A stretch of DNA of 64,000 nt, from contig NC_051090.1 of the NCBI RefSeq assembly GCF_901709675.1, positions 2,043,342 through 2,107,341 on the forward strand, read 5' to 3'. Both the position numbers and the translations under genes were made by a program. The DNA comes from Syngnathus acus. Taxonomy: Eukaryota; Chordata; Actinopteri; Syngnathiformes; Syngnathidae. The notes beneath the pieces were generated by a model. That model had not been told where the DNA came from. It searched no databases and worked only from the letters and a program-made list of their open reading frames with translations. Of the stretch, positions 12,756-43,500 are shown one piece after another (position 1 is the stretch's first letter; the number at the start of each line of letters is the position of its first letter).

Positions 12756-15500
12756 ATCCTTGACCTTATACGTGTACTCTACCAACCTTCTGTCTATGCA
12801 TTTAATCTTTTAAGTGTAAATGTCTAGTTCAGCTTGACAGGAAGAGTCAAGTGTCAAGAGGAACCCTAACCTCAACTTGGCACCTCCTGCTATCTGAGCA
12901 AAAAGGTCGAGGACAACAACTTGTGTGCTTATTCGAACTACGATGTATCATCGTAAATAGAATCCCAACATTGAACTTTATGAGTGTGTTTACGGCGTAC
13001 GTGTCGTTACAGAATGTTGGTAGATGGTGATGGCAACTAAATGATTTATTATTTTCTGTTTCTCAATCAATAATGTTGCAAATTTGTTTTATAGTACGTC
13101 TAGATTTGAGCCATAACTTTATATTAACATTTTGGGCAACCTTTTACTTTAGATTGATTTTAAATAAACAAAACAAAGCGGAACTCATAATAAAGCTTTT
13201 AGCAAGCCTCCCAATTCAACAACTTGACAGTTAAAATCTTTAAATAGTTGCTTTAAATACAGTTGTACACTTGTTTAAATGTAGTTGTTGTATTGAATGT
13301 CTTAAATGAATTTAGATTATTTGATTATAATTTAGACTACTGAAAAAATGGTCTAAAAATAGTACTAGACAAACCAAAATCTAAATTTTCAGCATGTTGT
13401 TTTGATAGCGTTTGAGATGGCAAAGGCCCCGCGGTTTCCTTTTGCGCCCCCTTGTGGTCTTATCATGCAAGTTAACGGAGCTGCCCTGCGGTTTTTGTTG
13501 CTCACAGATGTGTAGAACTTTATGATTTGAAAAGTGGCCCGTGTATATCCAAATCCATCCACCTTCCAAATGATTTCGACTTTGTTTCATTTCAAATCCA
13601 TTGTGATGATACTTAAAGCCCCAAAACATCAATCGTGCCAATGTCCCAATATTTATGGACCTGACTTGAAAGGACCAAATGCTAGCTGTCACATACATTC
13701 TATGAGATTCATAATACGACTTTGAGGAACAAGTGCTTAAATTGCTAAGCGTCGTGTCAGACAGAAAAGATGGGCTAAGCGTGCAAGGCTGATGAGAGGA
13801 GCAGGAAAGCCCTTGTTGCCATGGCAACTCTCTTATTAAAAGCTCTTCCGACAAAACAATTACCCAGCGGAATGGGAACCCTTTCACCGCCACTGTACAC
13901 GGGGATATTCTTTTTATTTTACATATAAAATCGAAAAAAGGTCCCTTTGGTGGGCTGTGATTCCGATTTCATCCAACTGAGCAAGAGCTTGAATCACTCA
14001 CAATCCGCAGCTCCCAACATGAATCTCATCTCCAGCGAGGGAGCTCACAATAATTCCAATAGCGTGGCGAGGACACCGTTTCCTCCATCTCTGCTTTATT
14101 ATTAGTGTAGCAAGGGAATCCTTTTCCCTGATTAGTCCTTGAACGCAGTTACAATATACACTTGATGCGAATGTAAAAAAAAAAATGCAACAGTCACAAA
14201 TGTGATGACATCAATATAGTAAATCAATGCTATTTTGCGAGTTAGTATATTATTTAAGCGGAAATATGCAATTTTTTTTTATTTAAAACAATTCCTATAA
14301 GAAAAAAAATATATATATATAATTTATATCTACAAAATAAAAAATACACAATGAATAAAGTGCTACGGTAAAATTAATATTCACTCGCTGGTACCGGAAT
14401 AAGAACAAAATGGGCTTCCTGCATTCGACAAGACGTGCACATGGAGTGTCAAAGCAACAAAGCGAGGCTGAAGTAACTTGAGTGTCAGAGAGTGTGAAAT
14501 GTGTTTTCACTCTGGCTCATGACCTAGCAACCTGGCAAACCATCAGCAGCTCCCTAGCAACCACCGAGACACTGCAGTCATCTCTGTCACTGGTTGCCGT
14601 TGGAGACATTCTGTGGAGCCCCTCCAACCTCATCCCACCATCTCCATTGAGATCAAGTACTGTATATAGCAGCCCTGAAATAAGCACAGCAAATTGATAT
14701 TCAGGCATCAGCACAACAATGGACACTATGGGACGATGGAAATGCAGCAGTGGGTGCAGTGACCTACCAAATTCAGATGGCAACATTGTTGTTCCTCCCT
14801 CCACTTCACCAATGTCAATCCTAGTGGTGATGGTGAACATGGAAAAAAAACTCTTAAGCCTGTAGCTCACTGAGCAGCGAAAGTTGCATATGATGCGATT
14901 TTTTTTTTTTTTTTTATCAGGGTTTGTTGAATGTTGCAAACAGTTTGAATGATTGCAAACATTGTTTTTCTTGCCTTCAAAATTTTCCCATGTTTGAATA
15001 TTCTTTGAGATAGTCAAAAAAAGTTTGCAACCTTTTAGGAACCCTAACATTTAATATGCACACAAATACTCCAACTTTATAGATTGAGATGTATTAGTTG
15101 ATCATCACAATTCCGATATCTGCTGAACGTCTGCAGAAAGCACAGCCAGCTGCAAATTACATCATTGCATCCAAGGGCTTTTTTCCCACTTGTGACTGAC
15201 ACCCACCGCCCAAATTGATTTAGTCTCCGCCAATAGACTGCGAAGCTCACTCATTCCTCCCCCCTTCTTCCCCCCTCCCCCCTGTTGCCCTCCCACCAGT
15301 CACATGGAGGTGAACGCTGACCCGTCTCTCACTCTCTGCTGCTTGAGTTGCAAGCAACACATTCTCCGTTGCTTCCTGCACACACAAACGAGAGGAATTA
15401 CTCTTGAGCTTGGGTGGATGAACAACACTGTTGTCTAAGTGACTATATTTAGACCTGCGGAGAATGTTGCGATGAGTGTTCGGAACTTGATTCCGGCGGC
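12756..15500. other. Gene-free interval between the Ig receptor and mast3
   Basis: About 2.7 kb with no exon chain, RNA gene or transposon terminus I can support. It is AT-rich, with a T tract near 14900 and A runs near 14170. The open frames at 13381-13893 and 14517-15050 (minus) have no domain-like composition and no plausible splice context. It separates head-to-head promoters (Ig receptor minus, mast3 plus) and may hold regulatory DNA, but nothing specific is visible. Confidence 0.5.
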
Positions 15501-15545
15501 AGAGAGCGCGCGTCGTGCCGCACTGCCCTGAGAGAGAAGAGCAGA

Positions 15546-15603
15546 GGAGAGGAGAGGAGAGGAGAGGAGAGGAGAGGAGAGGAGAGGAGAGGAGAGGAGA
15601 GGA
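15546..15603 (+). repeat. (GAGAG)n microsatellite in the mast3 5'UTR
   Basis: A near-perfect pentanucleotide array of about 11-12 units, ending about 30 bp upstream of the mast3 start codon. It is probably transcribed as a purine-rich leader of the first mast3 promoter. Confidence 0.85.
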
Positions 15604-15631
15604 GCCGCCTCTTGCGGCGTGTCCGGCAAAC

Positions 15632-33934
<18,303 letters not shown>

Positions 33935-35770
33935 CAGCTCAACCTGCACTGAAGGAAGTGGAAAAAGTGGCACATTTTACTTGAATTTTCTACTCTCCAT
34001 ATTTGTTTGGTGGACCCGTCGGTCGTATTTATTACAATTGTAAAGCACGGTGCGTCGTTAAATGGAAAGGAGGGAAGTTCTCAAAGGTTTGGAAGAGCCA
34101 AGGCTTAACGTTTTGTACCCTTCCGATGTGCTTATTGACTGGATGTTATTTTGTTTTATTTTTTTATAAATGTTTATATTTTTAAATAAATCCGCAGTGG
34201 TACCAAGTCGTTTGATAATGCTGGGAATTGTTATTGGACCAAAATGTGCAAGAAGTAGTTTTAGAATGGTACTTTGTTCATGCTTCTTTTTTTTTTTTTT
34301 GATAAAACTTTTATTGGCTTCAGTTTCCACACCTGTCTCAAAATCCAGAACATGTGTCCTCACTGAAATACATAAAATCAATTTATAATGTCCAGTACTC
34401 AAAGCCATATTTTTTATTTTTATTTGATCATCTTGTGCATTTTGCAATCCGAAAAGATCAAGTTTGAATGTATCGTGTGTTGGACACAACTAACCTTCAA
34501 CAGCCAAATTGAAGTCCATGTCTTCTTTGCAAACTGTCAGTCAGGAGGGGCTTTCACGTTCAGCAAATAATTCTAAAAATCTTTATTCACACAAACGTGT
34601 GAGCCACCTTAACCCGCTCGTACTTCATTAACAGTGTATTAAAGTTTACAACATGGGTTGGGGAGTGCAGACAATTTTGTACTTTGAGCAAAATGTGGGA
34701 AGGTAAATCGAAATCTGAAGCCACGGCTTGTTTAAAGGCATTTTTGTATTTGATGTATAAATGTTGAATATTTTCATACGGTTTTGAATATGTTAAGGAC
34801 GTGAGATGCACAATGGTTGTAATTCAGTGCAGCGTTTCATGTACTGCTTTTAACATATTCCCTCGAATGAGCATCTTCAACACCAAAGCTGATGCACCAG
34901 CTTTAAGGAACTTTTTATTTTTATTTTTCAAATATCTACACTTTCTTTTCCCTGAACACAAATCTTGTGTGATTGATGGAATTGTTTACAACAAACCTGA
35001 TATGTACTGTACTGCTCTTTACTCTGTGCTCCAAGATGAAACTACCCTTTGTCATACCTTAAATGAAAGTAATTTTGTTTTTGTAGTTGTAGTTTGATCA
35101 TTCTTCTCAATTACAGGAAGCTAAATGACTCATGCTCTGTTTACAGGCGCATATAGAACAAGATCAATGTTTTTATAACGACAAATAGATTTCTGGACTG
35201 GAATTATTTTATGTTTTAAAGTTACAGTATGTGGTGGTAGAAAATCTTGACACATCTTTAATCATACCATGACCAAAGCTTCAGATAGAAAAGAAAGTGC
35301 ACACTTAACCAACGTGATCAAAAATAACGATATAATTTGAAGACAAAACTAAAGGTAAGTTAGCTAGTTCAAAACAATTCCAAAGAAAACCACACTGCTC
35401 ATGCTGGAACAGTTTTTACTATTGCAAGATGTTTTTAATATAAAAAAACAGTTCTGATTGATATTGAGTTTGTGGAAAACGAATTCAAATGACAAATCTA
35501 CCTTATTTGCATCTCAGGTGTCTGCCAACAACAGTATGGCACCAATTACCCCAACCAAACCGTGATGTCATGGAAGCAGGAGGTTATGCTCGAGCACATG
35601 ATCAATTTGGAAATCCAAAGTTGCACACTGTTGTAAATGTGCACGTTTTCTCCTGTGGACTCTTCTGTGCATTGCATGCTGCATGAAACAAGCACATATC
35701 CGTAATACTTGATTGCATGGTATATTGGCGGTGTCGCCCAGTACTGTGTATTGTGAAAAATAAAATTTGT
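33935..35770 (+). other. mast3: mast3 3' untranslated region
   Basis: Long AT-rich 3'UTR after TGA at 33932-33934. AATAAA occurs at about 34185 and again at 35759-35764, the likely distal end. No exon-like or transposon sequence is seen. The minus-strand frames in it look random. Confidence 0.6.
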
Positions 35771-35987
35771 ATTTCTCTCGACAAATTCTTGTGTTTTAAC
35801 CTTTTTTTTTTTTTTTTCTCAATATGAAAGCCTCATTAACTACATTATACAAAGCGTTAGGAAAAGGAGAAAAAAATCGCTCATGTAAAGCTGCAGTTTA
35901 TCTTCCTGGCCGCATGGTGTCAGTAGTGTGCTGAGAAAGGCAGTTAATGAACACAGAAGAAGCCGCGTGTCCTTCATAACAGCAAAC

Positions 35988-36930
35988 ATGGCGTATGCCA
36001 CTAAAATCATACAAAGGCTTCGAAATTTTCTTTCAGGGGTAAGTGATTGAAACGGGGTGTCGTGATGAATACAAGACAACATTGCCGAGGACAATAGAAC
36101 TTTTAAAAGTACCCATTTACGTTGCTGGACAGTGTGCAAACGAAGGCGTCTGTGTCAACTCGCTTTTGAGCCAATTTGGGAAATGACAACAAAATTAAAA
36201 TGCTCTTGCAACTGGTTTGATGTGGTGCTATTTTGCATTTTTACAGCATGACCTTCAGACTAAACTCCAACTGCGGTATGAAGAGGTAGCAAAAAGGTGC
36301 GTATATAAATCTGGTGAGATGACGAAAAAATGAAGGTTATACGCAGCAGACAAGTGACATCATTACAGTCTCCAAAACAACAACAAAGAGTTATTGTGTT
36401 ATCCTGGAAGAGGAACGTCCCACCTTGCAAATAAAAGTCTTACTTTGTTAAACAATGTATCGCAATTGAATTACTGTAATAATGACATGTCAAGATTATG
36501 AATGGTGCACAATGAAATAGTCTGCACTGCTGTTTTTATAATATTCCTAAATTGACTGTCCCTCTTCTGTAGGACACAGCCACCACCTAACTTGGCCGCT
36601 GGGCCAAGCCACAAGTTTGCACACAACTATTATTTCACCAGAGATGGACGCAGAGAATCCATGCCCCCAACAGTTGTCATGTCCGCACAGAAGGCGCTCA
36701 CTGCCGGCAGGTAAGTCTCACCTCCCAAGTTCTTTTTTTCCTCTATAGGAATCAATGAAATTTCAAATCATTACTCCTAGAGTCAACTCGTGCCATCATA
36801 AAACCTTTAAGACATTGTGTGTCTCCACTTGTTGTCTTCTAGCCAAGCTGTTGCGGTAACAAAGCCTCCAGTGACTCCCGGGGCGGTGTACAAGGAACCA
36901 GAACTCTCCACAGATCAGCCATACCTCTGA
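35988..36930 (+). CDS. ndufa7: NADH:ubiquinone oxidoreductase subunit A7
   Basis: NDUFA7 (B14.5a) is a small accessory subunit of mitochondrial respiratory complex I. Four exons (35988-36038, 36247-36296, 36573-36710, 36843-36930) join in phase to 327 nt, encoding 108 aa. The product begins [20 protein letters not shown], contains [32 protein letters not shown] and SAQKAL, and ends LSTDQPYL. This matches remembered vertebrate NDUFA7, including the conserved end. No single exon is long, so open-frame scans miss it. AATAAA lies at about 36992. The first exon begins 50 bp after a mast3-distal intergenic A/T tract. Confidence 0.95.
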
Positions 36931-37548
36931 GCATTATCGACTTAGCCACCCCCAGAACTCCCCCTGCAGAAAGTACAAAAGACATGTTATAAATAAAACT
37001 GATGGTTATGAATTATTTCATTGCATTTGTACGTGTCCTTCACTCTTTCCACCGCATACCATACTGTGTGCACAGCACAAGATAGGTCATCACACATATA
37101 AATAATTTTCCAACTTTCCTGCAAATATGTTATCTATCACATATTTTGTTTTGTTGTGCATCTGGAAAAAAGACAAATCCAACCTGGTTCATGTTATTTC
37201 CTTATATACATAGATAAGAACCCAGATAGAAAATGAGCATCTGGATTTAAATTAGATTCTCTGATTCCATACTTTGAGGGTATATACTCGTGTGCTATCA
37301 GAACACTGAAGACAAATAATGAAAACTAAAAAATTGTCAATATAACCGGAAGGTACAGGTATATATAGAAATAGCTATTTTATCACAAAATTGGGGTGCA
37401 ACTTCACATTTGCACGCTATCCAACCTGCATTCCTCCCTCTGCTATAAAAATCATATGTTTTGTAGTAAGTGTTTTGAATCAAATTTCAGGTCGCATGAA
37501 TCTTCAGACGAACAACGGCCCCATAAAGAAGGCAGCAATGTGCCTCTG

Positions 37549-37556
37549 ACGTCATA
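37549..37556. promoter_or_regulatory. Perfect CRE (TGACGTCA) upstream of the LDLR-like gene
   Basis: The palindromic CREB/ATF site TGACGTCA lies 38 bp before the ATG at 37594. A CpG-containing stretch (TTTTCGCGACGG) follows. Motif identity is certain; use as a core promoter element is inference. Confidence 0.5.
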
Positions 37557-37593
37557 TTTTCGCGACGGATGACAAGCCTAGGAGAGAACGAGC

Positions 37594-40500
37594 ATGGGAC
37601 ACCTTGGATTTTTATTTATTTGGGTATTTTCCATCATCCAGCATCACATTTTAGGTAAAATCTTCTACCTATATAGGGAAATTGCGCTGTGCCTTGTTCA
37701 TGCAATGTGTTTTTTCGGGTTTGTTAGCTTATGAAGGCTAAAGTTGGAACATGATCCCCTTCGTTTGAATGAATAACATTTATCTATCTGCTACAAATGT
37801 ACTTCGGATGATATCATTTTCTCCGTTTTTGTTATCCATTCAGACATTCACACGCATTCGAGTTTATTTCGCTTTTGCGTAGAATGAGTCCACGTGCAAA
37901 CTTGACATTAGCGTCAATAATCACGTCACGCGCGTCCAATTGGGCGTGAATTTGAACTTGACTTGCATATCCGTATATCTCTATAATATTGTGCTCATAT
38001 GGTTAAAGATGTGTTACGAAAACGATCGGGCAATCAACACATTCATTTAGATTTTAAAATGTATCAAATGAAACTATAAGCCATTTCAGATTAGCACAAT
38101 CATGAGACAAAATTGAGCAAAAACAACTTTAAACAGCTTACCATCGATTAAAAGATTTAAAGTGCTAGGGTAAGTCTCTATAGCTGGCCCAGATGTCTGA
38201 CAATGTGACTGAAAATCTCATTTATAATTGAATTTTTGCTCCATCACTGTTGTCCTACCACAAACAGTATTCATTGTTTTGCTCCTACAGATAATAAAGT
38301 AGACAAACTACCTGAGGGGTTATCCAAACAGTAATAATAATAAAGTTTGTTTGGGGTTCTGCAGGTCACACGCTCCCTGCTTGCCACGAACAATTGGAGT
38401 TCAGGTGCAAAGATGGCTCATGCATCCCAAGCGAGAAGCTTTGTGATCAATACAGCGACTGTCACGACGGATCCGATGAACACCATTGTGGTGAGTCTGA
38501 CTCTTGTCAGGTGACACCAGAAACAAACAAACTAATGTTTTGCCTTTTTTGTTTGATTGAAGAATTTCACAATATTGACCGAGATTTCCCACAGGTCAGC
38601 TCAAGTGTAAGAAGGGCGAGTTCACCTGTCTGAGCGGCGGACGATGCCTCCCCTCTCACCTGTCGTGTAACGGCGTGGACGACTGCGGCGACGGCAGCGA
38701 TGAGGATTCCTGTCCGAGCTGCGCTGCCGGCCTCTTCTCCTGCGGGCCGTCCGACGGCTGCCTCCGCAAGCACCGGCTGTGTGACGGACGCGTGGACTGC
38801 AAAGACGGGCGAGATGAGATCCAGGAGTTATGCGCTCTGAGGCCGGCCAGCTCTTGCGAGGCATCCGAGTTTGATTGCGGTGACGGCCAATGCATCCTCC
38901 ATACTTGGAGGTGTGACAACAAAGCAGACTGCTCGGATGCAAGAGACGAGGAGAACTGCGGTAAGAGAAAACCATCTACTCTTTATTTTTACGCATCTAT
39001 CAATTGCATTGACACAATAAAAAAACATTCATATACTAGTCGACTCGACTCATGGTGGCGAATAAAACAAAACGCTTTTAATTCTTAAATAAACAAATGC
39101 TTATTTTATTTTCCCCAAGGCAACTGACAATGTAATTTCAATGATAGCCTGCAGAGGGCGCTGTAGTCACGCTGTGGTGCGCTTACTGATGCTCTTGAAA
39201 GGTTAAACAGGTGTCATAAAAACACTGTATAACTCATCCATTTATCGTCTGGAGCTAAGTTATCCTCATCACGGCTACGAATTTTACTGATGACCTTTTT
39301 ATTCAATGTGTGCCAGTCAAATTTGACGAGATTTTATCACCGCAATAAAATGACACATCCTCCTTGTGCAATGAACAAAATGGTTTTCTTGTTTGGTTTT
39401 CCTTTCATTCTGTCAATACAGTTCTTCCCGTAAATGCTGATGATGTAACATTTGTCCTTGCAGAGCAGAACGAGTGTCTCGTTAATAATGGAGGCTGTTC
39501 TCACCATTGCGTGGATACACAGATGGGCTTCCACTGTGAATGTCCCGACCGTATGCGCCTTATTGGGAATACTCACTGTGAAGGTGAGGAAGTCTTCCCA
39601 AGCTGGAAATGAATACAATTGCCCACATCATTTAGAAATGAATGACTTCAAACTAAAGTCAGCCACATATCAGGGGTGTAAACTGTATTAATTATTACCG
39701 AAGTCAAATTCCTTGTTTGGCACGCTCAAACATGGCGAATAAAAACTCTTGAATCTTATTCCTTTTTGAGTCTAATTTTGTATTTGTATTTTGTAATTTG
39801 TTTTTTTTTGGTCACACAGAAGTGGACACGTGCCTGGAAAGTGACCATTGTGATCAACTGTGCGTTGACACAAACGGTAGCCTCTCCTGCGACTGCCTTG
39901 ACGGATATCAGCTGACCCCTACGAGCAAAGACTGCAAGGCTAAAGGTGAGGCAGCCGTTAAATTTCCAAATTCAAATGGCGGCCTGGCCCTCTCTGTGTT
40001 TCTTTCATGTTTCAGAAACATATATGCTATGTTAGGCAATAGATATGCATTCCACTTCAAACTGAAATACAAGGTTCCCCATGTTTGAACAAGATTGGCA
40101 AGTCATTGGCAACATATTTGCACAGCACGTTTAGTCAGTCATTGACCGTAACAGGATTTGTTCAGGCACACTTAAATTGTGCAAAGAGTGGCTCCACCTT
40201 TCCACCGTTAAGTTGACTTATCTTTACAAATCCATTAAAAAAAAAAAAAAAACATTAACCTTTAGCTAAGACTTTCTCGTAAAAAGCAAGAGTTGGTTAA
40301 CACTTTCGGTGATGCTTCCATCCGTTTTGTTTGTCCTCGTTACGTGGGGTACCAACATTAACGCTCACGTTTACACCTCGGTCCAATTTTAGACCCTTCA
40401 CGAACCTAACATGCATATTTTTGGAATGGAGAACAGATGAAGTGATATGTTTTATGTCCCTCCAGGGGTTGATGCCAAGGTGATGGTGTCCACATTTGAA

Positions 40501-43500
40501 GGACTTATTGAGATGGGCTCTGGTGGTGCAACTTCCAGGACGTTAGCAGTCCATGGACCGGGTCCTGTGGCAGTCTTGGCCTCTAAAAATATACTGTACC
40601 TGGCCCAGCAAGGACAGGGCTCCATTTACAGGTAAGTGAGGAGATCTAAACATTATATACCAGTGTGTGTGTGTGTTGATAGTTCAAGCAAAGTCTCCCC
40701 TGCCAAGGACATCAAGTTAGATCCAATTGTAAACACACTGCGAGTTGTCTTAATCCGTACATCCTGTAGTGGCCAAAGTGCAAAGCTATTATATAGGCAA
40801 GCGTTTTTTTACTTTATGTAAGGTGGATGTTGTCATTAAAACTGACAGAGGAGATATTGCATGAATTGTAGAACAAGCTGTGCATGCTGTAAACTGGAAT
40901 ATTTTTTATATATATATACAAAAAAAATCGTATATATATATGTATTTTTTAGTTCATTTAATTTAACATATAATTCTACCACTTCTCCATATTTAATTAA
41001 TTTAATTTAATATATAATTCTACCACTTCTCAGCAAATTTGTTTGTCATATATTGTTTATTATTAAGTTTTGCTTCATATGATTAAAACATCCAGTATGC
41101 CCGCATGAGAACAAGTAAGAAATGTTTTACAGAAAAAAAAACATTTAGATTTAATGATCAAATTTCCCTTTAGCCTCTATTGAAATGAATCAACAGTTTT
41201 TGGTTTAATGTTTTGGCTGGCCCATAACTTGACACCTTTCAGAACTGTACTCCTTAGATTTATTTCTTATATTCATTTCAGGGTCAACCTAAATTTCCAA
41301 GCCCAGGATGCCACGTTGGTGCTGAAGTTTCTCAGTCCTGTCTCTGGCCTGACTCTGGATTGGATACATCATCTTCTCTTCTGGAGCTCTTTGGAGAGCG
41401 GTTCCATTCATGTCAGCTTGCTTGATGGCTCTCAGCAGCGCCAAGTCATCACAGGACTGGACAAGCCTTGTGCAATCACGGTGGACCCTCTGAATGGGTA
41501 GGAAGTCATTTGAGGATTACTTTTATGTGGCTGTTAATACTATGTGCCGTCAAGAGAAAACATCTGAAAAGATGAGAAGAAAACGTTTTGGGAACATTGA
41601 AGGAGCCACAGTGGTTTTCGGCATGTCCTGGCACTTTTCATGTCCCAGACACACAATCTCTTATCTTAATCACGTCGGAAGCCTTATCTTGCAAAGAAAA
41701 GAAAAACACACTTTTGGAAACCTTTGAAACACGTCGGGGGGGGAAAAGTGTGTTACTTTTGGCCTTGTCGTTCCACAAATGTGAATTTTGCTCCTCATCT
41801 TGCTCTAAATTCAGATGTAAAGCTTACAGTGCAATTTAACTCCATCCTGAAATTTCACACAAACGCAACTTTTTGTAAATAGCAGCCATCATAATTATTG
41901 GAAATGATTTTTATTTATTATTATTTCCAGACTGCTCTTCTGGGCCCAGTGTGGCAGCCCAGCAAAAATTGTGAGGGCGACCTTTGATGGCCAGGAGATG
42001 AGGAATGTGGTGACTTCTCTACTACACAACCCGGTTGCTCTTACTCTGGGTAAGTAGGGGGAAATTATATGGAATGGCAATTTTGCAATGTAATATTTTG
42101 TACCTCATGAACAATCTCACATCTGACTGGAGTGCCTTTAAAGTTGTTTTGAAACCTTTTGAATTTGTCTACACTGTTTTTGCCATTATTCACATGTCCT
42201 GAGTGTTGTTAGTCACCTATATGTTGAACAGAGGGTGTGTTTTACCGAAGTCAAATTCCTTGTTTGGCACGCTCAAACATGGCGAATAAATACTCTTGAA
42301 TCTTGAATCTTGAATTTGATCTTCCTCCCTAGATACGCCTCGCCAGTTGCTGTACTGGCTTGATAGCGGCATGAGAAGCATCTCCAGAGCCAACCTTGAT
42401 GGGCGTCACCGTAAAACTGTGCTGGAGTCAAACGGTTATCTGGATCAGCCATTTGGGCTGGCGGTATTTGAGGTAAACAGATAACATGCCAGTGTTGCAT
42501 CGAAAAGTGGAAGAAAAAAATAAAGGCAAATGAGGATTCATCCTTTTGCAACAAATTAAATAATAATATAAATAAAATGATGCTGTCTTTTTTTTTTTTC
42601 CCCTGTAATTTTTAATAGAGTACTTTTTAAATTGGGAAAATAATTTAATAATAAAATATTTATGTTTATCTGGCATAAGTACCGTAATTTTCGGACTATA
42701 AGTCGCGTTTTTTTTTCATAGTTTGGGTGGGGGGGCGACTTATACTCAGGAGCGATTTATATACATATATATGGTTTTTTTTCACTTTTTTGGGCATTTT
42801 ATGGCTGGTGCGACTTATACTCCGGTGCGACTTATAGTCCGAAAATTACGGTAGTCTCAATTATTTTTTTCTTAAAATTGCATGAAATTAATTGTAATTT
42901 TCTATCCTTCTAATTTTGACTTTCTGATCGCACAACAGTGTCGTGAGTACCGATACAATGAAATAAAACTGATACTTGTATTTATCCCTCGTAAAAACTT
43001 TTTTACCCGTATGTTTTCTACTTTAGGGTTTTGTATACTGGACTGACCAAGACACACACTCCATCTGCAGAGCCAACAAGCACAACGGGAACGACTTTCA
43101 ACGACTTCTGACAAACGTCACCTCACCGGGCGGCCTTGCCATCATTCAGCCTGCCCTTCAACCCAAATGTCGGAGCAAATAATCAAATTTGTCGTGATGC
43201 AAAACTAGTTTGAAACTAACAGCGCGGTCCACTCATCTCCAGACAACGGCGTATGCGGCCGTCCCGGAATGTGGTGCACGCAGACGTGCGTTGTCGATCT
43301 CCTTTCGCCGACCATCAGCTTCCACTGCGCCGGATCGCGGCGCAATCCATCGCAAGGCGTCCCTGCTATTTCCCGCACCGTTCCTGCGTTCGGTTTATCC
43401 GATCCCGGATTGGCGGGAATCCTTTCGCTAACCGGTAAGCATGGTTAGCTTCGATTTTCTTCGAATAAATTACAAGCTGGTGTTTTATTTTGAAATCATT

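Noticed and set aside
13381-13893. 170-codon minus-strand frame upstream of mast3
   Set aside because: No homology, no signal or domain, and no supporting splice sites.
15540-15610. CRISPR or satellite array
   Set aside because: Simple GAGAG microsatellite without spacers; this is a vertebrate genome.
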